Shown here piece after piece: positions 22,330 through 32,296 of a stretch of 48,281 bases of DNA. The stretch is taken from assembly GCF_000003605.2 (NCBI RefSeq), contig NW_003154387.1:1-48281 (forward strand), written 5' to 3'. Below the pieces are notes generated by a model. It had not been told where the DNA came from and did not search any database. It saw only the letters and a list, made by a program, of their open reading frames with translations. Numbering within the stretch: position 1 is the first letter of the stretch; every line of letters starts with the position of its first letter. Source of the DNA: Saccoglossus kowalevskii. Lineage: Eukaryota > Hemichordata > Enteropneusta > Harrimaniidae. The position numbers were made by a program, and so were the translations under genes.

Positions 22330-23599
22330 GTAAAGAAAGACTAGTAGCGCATATGCTGAGTTAATATGCCAGGGGTAGTAGTGCATATGCTGAGTTGGTA
22401 TGCCAGGGCTAGTAGTGCATTTGCTGAGTCAGTATGCCAGGGCTAGTAGTGCATATGATGAGTTAGTATGGCAGAGCTAGTAGTGCATATGCTGAGTTGG
22501 TATGCCAGAGCTAGTATTGCATATGCAGAGTTGGTTTGCCAGGGCCAGTATTGCCTATGCTGAGTTGGTATGCCAGGGCTAGTAGTGCATATGCTGAGTT
22601 GGTATGCCAGAGTAGAAGTGCATATACTGAGTTGGTTTGAAAGGGCTAGTAGTACAAATGCTGAGTTGGTATTCCAGGGCTTGTAGTGCATATGCTGAGT
22701 TGGTATGCCAGGGTTAGTAGTGCATATGCTGAGTTGGTATGGCAGGGTTCGTGGTGCATATGCTGAGTTGGTATGCCTGAGCTAGAAGTGCATAGGCTAA
22801 GTTCGTATGCCAGGGCTAGCAGTGCATATGCTGAGTTAATATGGAAAGGCTAGTTGTGCATATGCTGAGTTGGTATTCCAGGGCTAGTAGTGCATATGCT
22901 GAGTTAGTATGGCAGAGCTAGTAGTGCATATGCTGAGTTGGTATGGAAGGGCTAGTAGTGCATAGGTTGAGTTGGTATTCCAGGGCTAGTAGTGCATATG
23001 CTGAGTTGGTATGCCAGGGCTAGTAGTGCATATGCTGAGTTGGTATGCCAGGGCTAGTAGTGCATATGCTGAGTTGGTAAGCAAAGGCTAGTAGTGCATA
23101 TGCTAAGTTGGTATGGAAGGGCTATTAGTGCATATGCTGAGTTGGTATGCTAGGACTAGCAGTGCACTTCCTGAGTTGGTACGGAAGGGCTAGTAGTGCA
23201 TATGCTGACTTGGTATGCCAGGGCTAGTAGTGCATATGCTGAGTTGGTAAAGAAAGACTAGTAGCGCATATGCTGAGTTAATATGCCAGGGGTAGTAGTG
23301 CATATGCTGAGTTGGTATGCCAGGGCTAGTAGTGCATTTGCTGAGTTAGTATGCCAGGGCTAGTAGTGCATATGATGAGTTAGTATGGCAGAGCTAGTAG
23401 TGCATATGCTGAGTTGGTATGCCAGAGCTAGTATTGCATATGCAGAGTTGGTTTGCCAGGGCTAGTATTGCCTATGCTGAGTTGGTATGGAAGGGCTAGT
23501 AGTGCATATGCTGAGTTGGTATGCCAGAGTAGAAGTGCTTATACTGAGTTGGTATGAAAGGGCTAGTAGTACATATGCTGAGTTGGTATGCCAGGGCTA
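22330..23599. repeat. Two partial C units, first matching 4247-4858
   Basis: The first 610 bases match 4247-4858 at offset 18,082-18,083 and share the rare GCTGAGTCAG monomer and the unusual CATATGGTG before the landmark. A second landmark is at 23247. The following GTGCTTATACTG (near 23535) matches 21155, so this second part comes from the 20.9-kb unit. No gene is seen. Confidence 0.8.
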
Positions 23600-24789
23600 G
23601 TAGTGCATATGCTGAGTTAGTATGCCAGGGCTAGTAGTGCATATGATGAGTTAGTATGGCAGAGCTAGTAGTGCATATGCTGAGTTGGTATGCCAGAGCT
23701 AGTATTGCATATGCAGAGTTGGTTTGCCAGGGCTAGTATTGCCTATGCTGAGTTGGTATGGAAGGGCTAGTAGTGCATATGCTGAGTTGGTATGCCACAG
23801 TAGAAGTGCATATACTGAGTTGGTATGAAAGGGCTAGTAGTACATATGCTGAGTTTGTATGCCAGGGCTAGTAGTGCATATGCTGAGTTAGTATGCCAGG
23901 GCTAGTAGTGCATATGATGAGTTAGTATGGCAGAGCTAGTAGTGCATATGCTGAGTTGGTATGCCAGAGCTAGTATTGCATATGATGAGTTGGTAATCAA
24001 ATGCTAGTAGTGCATATGCTAAGTTGGTATGGAAGGGCTAGTAGTGCATATGCTGAGTTGGTATGCCAGAGTAGAAGTGCATATACTGAGTTGGTATGAA
24101 AGGGCTAGTAGTACATATGCTGAGTTGGTATGCCAGGGCTAGTAGTGCATATGCTGAGATAGTATGCCAGGGCTAGTAGTGCATATGCTGAGTTGGGAAG
24201 CAAAGGCTAGTATTGCATATGCTGACTTGGTATGTCAGGGCATGTAGTTCATATGCTGACTTGGTATGCCAGTGCTAGTAGTGCATATGCTGTGTTGCTA
24301 AGCAAAGGCTAGTAGTGCATATGCTGTCTTGGTATGCCAGGGCTAGTAGTCCATATGCTGACTTGGTATGCCCTGGCTAGTAGTGCATATGCTGAGTTGG
24401 TAAGCAAAGGCTAGTATTGAATATGCTGACTTGGTATGCCAGGGCTAGTAGTGCATATGCTGAGTTGGTAAGCAAAGGCTAGTAGTGCATATGCTGTCTT
24501 GGTATGACAGGGCTAGTAGTGCATATGCTGACTTGGTATGCCATGGCTAGTAGTGCATATGCTGGGTTGGGAAGCAAAGGTTAGTATTGCATATGCTGAC
24601 TTGGTATGTCAGGGCATGTCGTTCTTATGCAGACTTGGTATGCTCAGGGCATGTAGTGCATATGTTGAGTTGGTATGCTCAGGGCTAGTAGTACATATGC
24701 TGAGTTGGTAAGCAAAGGCTAGTAGTGCATATGCTGAGTTAGTATGCCAGGGCTAGTAGTGCATATGCATAGTTGGTATGCCAGGGCTA
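23600..24789. repeat. 35-monomer (1,190-bp) E unit, copy 1
   Basis: The string GTTAGTATGCC, GATGAGTTAG, CTAGTATTGC, GTAATCAAATGC, GAGATAG, TTGGGAAGC, TGTCAGGGCATG, GTTGCTAAGC, CTGTCTTGG and CCCTGGCTAG is repeated 1,190 bases downstream. The TTGGGAAGC marker is at 24193 here and 25383 in the second copy. From about 24.60 kb the two copies differ, and this one ends with the TATGCTCAGGG insertions. Confidence 0.86.
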
Positions 24790-25779
24790 GTAGTGCATAT
24801 GCTGAGTTAGTATGCCAGGGATAGTAGTGCATATGATGAGTTAGTGTGGCAGAGCTAGTAGTGCATATGCTGAGTTGGTATGCCAGAGCTAGTATTGCAT
24901 ATGCAGAGTTGGTTTGCCAGGGCTAGTATTGCCTATGCTGAGTTGGTATGGAAGGGCTAGTAGTGCATATGCTGAGTTGGTATGCCAGAGTAGAAGTGCA
25001 TATACTGAGTTGGTATGAAAGGGCTAGTAGTACATATGCTGAGTTGGTATGCCAGGGCTAGTAGTGCATATGCTGAGTTAGTATGCCAGGGCTAGTAGTG
25101 CATATGATGAGTTAGTATGGCAGAGCTAGTAGTGCATATGCTGAGTTGGTATGCCAGAGCTAGTATTGCATATGATGAGTTGGTAATCAAATTCTAGTAG
25201 TGCATATGCTAAGTTGGTATGGAAGGGCTAGTAGTGCATATGCTGAGTTGGTATGCCAGAGTAGAAGTGCATATACTGAGTTGGTATGAAAGGGCTAGTA
25301 GTACATATGCTGAGTTGGTATGCCAGGGCTAGTAGTGCATATGCTGAGATAGTATGCCAGGGCTAGTAGTGCATATGCTGAGTTGGGAAGCAAAGGCTAG
25401 TATTGCATATGCTGACTTGGTATGTCAGGGCATGTAGTTCATATGCTGACTTGGTATGCCAGTGCGAGTAGTGCATATGCTGTGTTGCTAAGCAAAGGCT
25501 AGTAGTGCATATGCTGTCTTGGTATGCCAGGGCTAGTAGTCCATATGCTGACTTGGTATGCCCTGGCTAGTAGTGCATATGCTGAGTTGGTAAGCAAAGG
25601 CTAGTATTGAATATGCTGACTTGGTATGCCAGGGCTAGTAGTGCATATGCTGAGTTGGTAAGCAAAGGCTAGTAGTGCATATGCTGTCTTGGTATGACAG
25701 GGCTAGTAGTGCATATGCTGACTTGGTATGCCTTGGCTAGTAGTGCATATGCTGGGTGGGAAGCAAAGGTTAGTATTGC
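24790..25779. repeat. 35-monomer E unit, copy 2 (incomplete)
   Basis: This is the tandem partner of 23600-24589 at offset 1,190 and keeps rare changes such as TATTGAATATGC and CTTGGTATGACAGG. Its own changes are GTGTGGCAG near 24845, AAATTCTAG near 25190 and GCTGGGTGGGAAG near 25753. The pattern diverges from copy 1 near 25.78 kb. Confidence 0.85.
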
Positions 25780-25956
25780 ATATGCTGACTTGGTATGTCA
25801 GGGCTAGTATTGCATATGCTGACTTGGTATGCAAGGGCATGTAATGCATATGTTGAGTTGGTATGCCATGGCTAGTAGTGCATATGCTGAGTTGGTAAGC
25901 AAAGGCTTGTAGTGCATATGCTGTCTTGGTATGCCATAGCTCGTAGTCCATATGCT
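25780..25956. repeat. E-type linker monomers
   Basis: Five monomers carry CTAGTATTGC, GGGCATGTAATGC, GCTTGTAG, CTGTCTTGG and CATAGCTCGTAG. They link the E units to block B. No gene is present. Confidence 0.75.
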
Positions 25957-27223
25957 GACTTGGTATGCCTGGGCTAGTAGTGCATATGCTGACTTGGTAT
26001 GCGAGGGCTAGTAGTGCATATGCTGAGTTGGTATGCCAGGGTATTAGTACATATGCTGTGTTGGTATGCCAGGGTAGTAGTGCATATGCTGAGTTGGTAT
26101 GCCAGGGCTAGTAGTGCATATGCTGACTTGGTAATCCAGGGATATTAGTGCATATGCTGACTTGGTATATCAGGGCCAGTGGTGCATATGCTGACTTGGT
26201 ATGCAAGGGCTAGTAGTGCATATGCTGAGTTGGTATGCCAGGGCTAGTATTGCATATGCTGAGTTGGTATGCCAGGGGTAGTATTACATATGCTGAGTTG
26301 GTATGCAAGAGCTAGTAGTGCATATGGTGAGTTGGTATGATAGGCCTACTAGTTCATATGCTGACTTGGTATGCCAGGGCTAGTAGTGCATAGGCTGAGT
26401 TGGTATGCCAGGGCGAGTAGTGCAAATGCTGAGGTAGTATGCCAGGGCTAGTTGTGCATATGCTGAGTTGGTATGCCAGGGCTAGTATTGCATATGCTGA
26501 GTTGGTCTGCAAGGGATAGTAGTGCATATGCTGAGTTTGTATGCTAATGCTACTAGTGTATACGCTGACTTGGTATGTCAGGGCTAGTAGCGTATATGCT
26601 GAGTTGGTATGCCAGGGCTAGCAGTGCATATGCTGAAGTAGTATGCCAGGGCTAGTAGTGCATATGCTGAGTTAGTATGCCAGGGCTAGTAGTGCATATG
26701 CTGAGTTGGTTTGTCAGGGCCAGTATTGCATATGCTGAGTTGGTATGGAAGGGCTAGTAGTGCATATGCTGAGTTGGTAATCAAATGCTAGTAGTGCATA
26801 TGCTAAGTTGATATGGAAGGGCTAGTAGTGCATATGCTGAGTTGATATGCCAGGACTAGTAGTGTATTTCCTGAGTTAGTATGCCAGGGCTAGTAGTGCA
26901 TATGCTGATTTAGTATGCCAGGGCTAGTATTGCATATGCTGACTGGGTATGCCAAGGCATGTAGTGCATATGTTGAGTTAGTATGCCAGGGCTGGTAGTG
27001 CATATGCTGAGTTCGTATGCCAGGGCTAGTAGTGCATATGCTGAGGTAGTATGCCAGGGCTAGTAGTGCATTTGCTGAGTTGGTATGCCAAGGCTAGTAG
27101 TGCATAGGCTAAGTTCGTATGCCAGGGCTAGCAGTGTATATGCTGAGTTAATATGGAAAAGCTAGTTGTGCATATGCCGAGTTGGTATTCCAGGGCTAGT
27201 AGTACATATGCTGAGTTGGTATG
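25957..27223. repeat. Block B segment, copy 2 (~1.27 kb)
   Basis: This copy of 300-1566 has an offset of 25,657 bases that stays constant across the tested landmarks. Differences are small, for example GTAATCC near 26111, CTAGTAGCGTATATG near 26585 and GACTGGGTATGCC near 26941. At about 27223 it switches from B to E: copy 1 continues GGTATGGAAGGG, while this copy continues GGTATGCCAGGGCATG. Confidence 0.87.
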
Positions 27224-28210
27224 CCAGGGCATGTAGTGCATATGTTGAGTTGGTATGCCAGGGCTAGTAGTGCATATGCTGAGTTGGTAAGCAAAGGCTA
27301 GTAGTGCATATGCTGTCTTGGTATGCCAGAGCTCGTAGTCCATATGCTGACTTGGTATGCCATGGCTAGTAGTGCATATGCTGAGTTGGTCAGCAAAGGC
27401 TAGTATTGCATATGCTGACTTGGTATGCCAGGTCATGTAGTGCATATGTTGAGTTGGTTTGCCAGGGCTAGTAGTGCATATGCTGAGTTGGTAAGCAAAG
27501 GCTAGTAGTGCATTTGCTGACTTGGTATGCCAGGGCTAGTAGTGCATATGCTGAGTTGGTATGCCAGGGCTAGTAGTGCATATGCTGAGTTAGTGTGCCA
27601 GGGCTAGTAGTGTATCTTCTGATTTAGTATGCCAGGGCAAGTAGTGCATATGCTGAGTTGGTATGCCAGGGCTACTAGTGCGTATGATGAGGTAGTGTTC
27701 CAGGGCTAGTAGTACATCTGCTGACTTGGTATGCCAGCGCTAGTAGTGCATGTGCTGACTTGCTATGTCAGGGCCAGTAGTGAATATGCTGAATTGGTAT
27801 GCAAGGGCTAGTAGTTCATATACTGAGGTAGTATGCCAGGGCTAGTAGTGCATATGCTGAGTTGGTACGCCAGGGCTAGTAGTGCATATGCTGAAGTAGT
27901 TTGCCAGGGCTAGTAGTACCACATGCTGAGTTGGTATGGCCAGGGCTAGTATTGCATTTGCTGAGTCGGTATGCAAAGGCTAGTAGTGCATATGCTGACT
28001 TGGTATGTCAGGGCCAGTAGTGCATATGCTGACTTGGTATGCAAGGGCAAGTAATACATATGTTGAGTTGGTATGCCATGGCTAGTATTGCATATGCTGA
28101 ATTGGTATGCTAGGGCTGCTAGTGCATATGCTGAGTTCGTATTCCAAGGCTAATAGTACATGCGCTGACTTGGTATGCCTGGGCTAGTAGTGCATGTGCT
28201 GAGTTGGTAT
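27224..28210. repeat. E, F and A modules in series
   Basis: The order is E (GGCATGTAG, GTAAGCAAAGG, CTGTCTTGG, GTCAGCAAAGG, GGTCATGTAG), then F (GTGTATCTTCTGATTTAG, GCGTATGATGAGG, CCAGCGCTAG), then A. The same order recurs at 43.56-44.54 and 45.19-46.27 kb. Two one-base insertions (AGTAGTACCACATGC and TATGGCCAGG) lie near 27918-27942. No gene is seen. Confidence 0.83.
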
Positions 28211-28386
28211 GCCAGGGCTAGTAGTGCATATGCTGAGTTGGTATGCCAGGGCTAGTAGTGCATATGCTGAGGTAGTATGCCAGGGCTAGTAGTGCATATG
28301 CTGAATTGGTATGCCAGGGATAGGAGTGCATATGCTAACTTGGTATGCCAGAGATATTAGTGCATATGCTGAGTTGGTATGCCAGG
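28211..28386. repeat. Entry into block D
   Basis: Consensus-like monomers and GAGGTAG monomers are followed by GATAGGAG with GCTAACTTGG and GATATTAG, the last part of a D unit. This follows block A here and again at 46.27-46.42 kb, with one monomer fewer there. Confidence 0.78.
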
Positions 28387-29542
28387 GCGAGTAGTGCAAA
28401 TGCTGAGGTAGTATGCCAGGGCTAGTAGTGCATATGCTGAGTTGGTATGCCAGGGCTACTAGTTCATATGCTGACTTGGTATGTCAGGGCTAGTAGTGCA
28501 TATGCTGAGTTGGTATGCCAGGGCTAGTAGTGCATATGCTGAGGTAGTATGCGAGGGCTAGTAGTGCATATGCTGAGTTGGTATGCCAGGGCTAGTATTG
28601 CATATGCTGAGTTTGTCTGCAAGGGCTAGTAGTGCATATGTTGAGTTGGTATGCTAGGGCTACTAGTGCATACGCTGACCTGGTATGTCAGGGCTGGTAG
28701 TGCATATGCTGAGTTGGTATGCCAGGGCTAGTAGTGCATATGCTGAGGTAGTATGCCAGGGCTACTAGTTCATATGCTGACTTGGTATGTCAGGGCTAGT
28801 AGTGCATATGCTGAGTTGGTATGCCAGGGCTAGTAGTGCATATGCTGAGGTAGTATGCGAGGGCTAGTAGTGCATATGTTGAGTTGGTATGCCAGGGCTA
28901 GTATTGCATATGCTGAGTTTGTCTGCAAGGGCTAGTAGTGCATATGTTGAGTTGGTATGCTAGGGCTACTAGTGCATACGCTGACCTTGTATATCAGGGC
29001 TGGTAGTGCATATGCTGAGTTGGTATGCCAGGGCTAGTAGTGCATATGCTGAGGTAGTATGCCAGGGCTAGTAGTGCATATGCTGAGTTGGTATGCCAGG
29101 GCTAGGAGTGCATATGCTAACTTGGTATGCCATAGATATTAGTGCATATGCTGAGTTGGTATGCCAGGGCTTGTAGTGCATATGCTGAGGTAGTATGCCA
29201 GGGCTAGTAGTGCATATGCTGAGTTGGTATGCTAGGGCCACCAGTTCATATGCTGACTTGGTATGCCAGGGCTAGTAGTGCATAGGCTGAGTTGGTATGC
29301 CAGGGCTAGTAGTGCATATGCTGATGTAGTATGCCAGGGCTCGTAGTGCATATGCTGAGGTAGTATGCCAGGGCAAGTAGTGCATATGCTGAGTTTGTCT
29401 GCAAGGGATAGTAGTGCATATGCTGAGGTAGTATGCCAGGGCTAGTAGTGCATATGCTGACTTGCTATGCCAGGGCTAGGAATACATATGCTGACTTGGT
29501 TTGTCATGGACAGTAGTGCATATGCTGAGTTGGTATGCCAGG
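28387..29542. repeat. Block D super-unit of 34 monomers (1,156 bp)
   Basis: The GCGAGTAGTGCAAATG marker at 28387 returns at 29543. Between them I count an 11-monomer truncated D unit (28387-28760), a 12-monomer D unit entered at its CTACTAGTTC monomer (28761-29168), and 11 monomers of a second string (29169-29542) starting GCTTGTAG and passing through GCCACCAG, GATGTAG, GCTCGTAG, GCAAGTAG and GCTAGGAATACATATG. All boundaries fall in register. Confidence 0.87.
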
Positions 29543-30018
29543 GCGAGTAGTGCAAATGCTGAGGTAGTATGCCAGGGCTAGTAGTGCATATGCTGAGTTG
29601 GTATGCCAGGGCTACTAGTTCATATGCTGACTTGGTATGTCAGGGCTAGTAGTGCATATGCTGAGTTGGTATGCCACGGCTAGTAGTGCATATGCTGAGG
29701 TAGTATGCGAGGGCTAGTAGTGCATATGCTGAGTTGGTATGCCAGGGCTAGTATTGCATATGCTGAGTTTGTCTGCAAGGGCTAGTAGTGCATATGTTGA
29801 GTTGGTATGCTAGGGCTACTAGTGCATACGCTGACCTGGTATGTCAGGGCTGGTAGTGCATATGCTGAGTTGGTATGCCAGGGCTAGTAGTGCATATGCT
29901 GAGGTAGTATGCCAGGGCTAGTAGTGCATATGCTGAGTTGGTATGCCAGGGCTAGGAGTGCATATGCTAACTTGGTATGCCAGAGATATTAGTGCATATG
30001 CTGAGTTGGTATGCCAGG
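29543..30018. repeat. 14-monomer (476-bp) D unit
   Basis: A complete D unit runs from marker to marker (29543 to 30019). It has the full order from GCGAGTAG through CTACTAGTTC, TGCGAGG, GTTTGTCTGC, TGCTAGG, ACGCTGACCTGG, GCTGGTAG and GCTAGGAG to GATATTAG. A private change, GCCACGGC, is near 29674. Confidence 0.9.
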
Positions 30019-30494
30019 GCGAGTAGTGCAAATGCTGAGGTAGTATGCCAGGGCTAGTAGTGCATATGCTGAGTTGGTATGCCAGGGCTACTAGTTCATA
30101 TGCTGACTTGGTATGTCAGGGCTAGTAGTCCATATGCTGAGTTGGTATGCTAGGGCTAGTAGTGCATATGCTGAGGTAGTATGCGAGGGCTAGTAGTGCA
30201 TATGCTGAGTTGGTATGCCAGGGCTAGTATTGCATATGCTGAGTTTGTCTGCAAGGGCTAGTAGTGCATATGTTGAGTTGGTATGCTAGGGCTACTAGTG
30301 CATACGCTGACCTGGTATATCAGGGCTGGTAGTGCATATGCTGAGTTGGTATGCAAGGGCTAGTAGTGCATATACTGAGGTAGTATGCCAGGGCTAGTAG
30401 TGCATATGCTGAGTTGGTATGCCAGGGCTAGGAGTGCATATGCTAACTTGGTATGCCAGAGATATTAGTGCATATGCTGAGTTGGTATGCCAGG
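30019..30494. repeat. 14-monomer (476-bp) D unit
   Basis: This complete D unit is directly after the previous one. Private changes are GTCCATATG near 30129, CCTGGTATATCAGG near 30311, GGTATGCAAGG near 30350 and CATATACTGAGG near 30368. The CCTGGTATATC and CATATACTGAGG pair is also in the units near 30.75 and 36.76 kb, which marks these three as one sub-lineage. GCTTGTAG follows at 30495. Confidence 0.9.
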
Positions 30495-31309
30495 GCTTGT
30501 AGTGCATATGCTGAGGTAGTATGCCAGGGCTAGTAGTGCATATGCTGAGTTGGTATGCTAGGGCCACCAGTTCATATGCTGACTTGGTATGCCAGGGCTA
30601 GTAGTGCATATGCTGAGGTAGTATGCGAGGGCTAGTAGTGCATATGCTGAGTTGGTATGCCAGGGCTAGTATTGCATATGCTGAGTTTGTCTGCAAGGGC
30701 TAGTAGTGCATATGTTGAGATGGTATGCTAGGGCTACTAGTGCATACGCTGACCTGGTATATCAGGGCTGGTAGTGCATATGCTGAGTTGGTATGCCAGG
30801 GCTAGTAGTGCATATACTGAGGTAGTATGCCAGGGCTAGTAGTGCATATGCTGAGTTGGTATGCCAGGGCTAGGAGTGCATATGCTAACTTGGTATGCCA
30901 GAGATATTAGTGCATATGCTGAGTTGGTATGCCAGGGCTTGTAGTGCATATGCTGAGGTAGTATGCCAGGGCTAGTAGTGCATATGCTGAGTTGGTATGC
31001 TAGGGCCACCAGTTCATATGCTGACTTGGTATGCCAGGGCTAGTAGTGCATAGGCTGAGTTGGTATTCCAGGGCTAGTAGTGCATATGCTGATGTAGTAT
31101 GCCAGGGCTCGTAGTGCATATGCTGAGCTAGTATGCCAGGGCAAGTAGTGCATATGCTGAGTTGGTCTGCAAGGGATAGTATGCATATGCTGAGGTAGTA
31201 TGCCAGGGCTAGTAGTGCATATGCTGAGTTGGTATGCCAGGGATAGGAGTGCATATGCTAACTTGGTATGCCAGAGATATTAGTGCATATGCTGAGTTGG
31301 TATGCCAGG
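30495..31309. repeat. Block D mixed segment with a partial unit
   Basis: Three GCTTGTAG-string monomers (30495-30596) are followed by a jump into D monomer 5 at 30597. Ten D monomers follow to 30936, then an 11-monomer GCTTGTAG string (30937-31309) containing one 33-bp monomer (GATAGTATGC near 31171). The jump is in register. No gene is seen; the minus-strand reading frame here is a repeat translation. Confidence 0.85.
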
Positions 31310-31785
31310 GCGAGTAGTGCAAATGCTGAGGTAGTATGCCAGGGCTAGTAGTGCATATGCTGAGTTGGTATGCCAGGGCTACTAGTTCATATGCTGACTT
31401 GGTATGTCAGGGCTAGTAGTGCATATGCTGAGTTGGTATGCCAGGGCTAGTAGTGCATATGCTGAGGTAGTATGCGAGGGCTAGTAGTGCATATGCTGAG
31501 TTGGTATGCCAGGGCTAGTATTGCATATGCTGAGTTTGTCTGCAAGGGCTAGTAGTGCATATGTTGAGTTGGTATGCTAGGGCTACTAGTGCATACGCTG
31601 ACCTGGTATGTCAGGGCTGGTAGTGCATATGCTGAGTTGGTATGCCAGGGCTAGTAGTGCATATGCTGAGGTAGTATGCCAGGGCTAGTAGTGCATATGC
31701 TGAGTTGGTATGCCAGGGCTAGGAGTGCATATGCTAACTTGGTATGCCAGAGATATTAGTGCATATGCTGAGTTGGTATGCCAGG
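31310..31785. repeat. 14-monomer (476-bp) D unit
   Basis: A full D unit starts at the GCGAGTAGTGCAAATG marker and is followed at 31786 by GCTTGTAG. Its CCTGGTATGTC form places it with the units at 16727, 29543 and 46422 rather than with the CCTGGTATATC lineage. Confidence 0.9.
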
Positions 31786-32296
31786 GCTTGTAGTGCATAT
31801 GCTGAGGTAGTATGCCAGGGCTAGTAGTGCATATGCTGAGTTGGTATGCCAGGGCTAGGAGTGCATATGCTAACTTGGTATGCCAGAGATATTAGTGCAT
31901 ATGCTGAGTTGGTATGCCAGGGCTTGTAGTGCATATGCTGAGGTAGTACGCCAGGGCTAGTAGTGCATATGCTGAGTTGGTATGCTAGGGCCACCAGTTC
32001 ATATGCTGACTTGGTATGCCAGGGCTAGTAGTGCATAGGCTGAGTTGGTATGCCAGGGCTAGTAGTGCATATGCTGATGTAGTATGCCAGGGCTCGTAGT
32101 GCATATGCTGAGGTAGTATGCCAGGGCAAGTAGTGCATATGCTGAGTTTGTCTGCAAGGGATAGTAGTGCATATGCTGAGGTAGTATGCCAGGCTATATG
32201 CATATGCTGACTTGCTATGCCAGGGCTAGGAATACATATGCTGACTTGGTTGTCATGGACAAGTAGTGCATAGGCTGAGTTGGTATGCCAGGGCGA
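31786..32296. repeat. Block D tail with a duplicated end-string and indels
   Basis: The GCTTGTAG monomer is followed by GAGGTAG, GCTAGGAG and GATATTAG monomers, which then repeat before the GCCACCAG string. Near 32192-32250 there are several short indels (CCAGGCTATATGC, GGTTGTCATGG, GGACAAGTAG) that are not in the relatives at 29.45-29.52 or 47.93-47.99 kb. No gene is seen; a 174-codon minus-strand frame across here is repeat translation. Confidence 0.8.
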
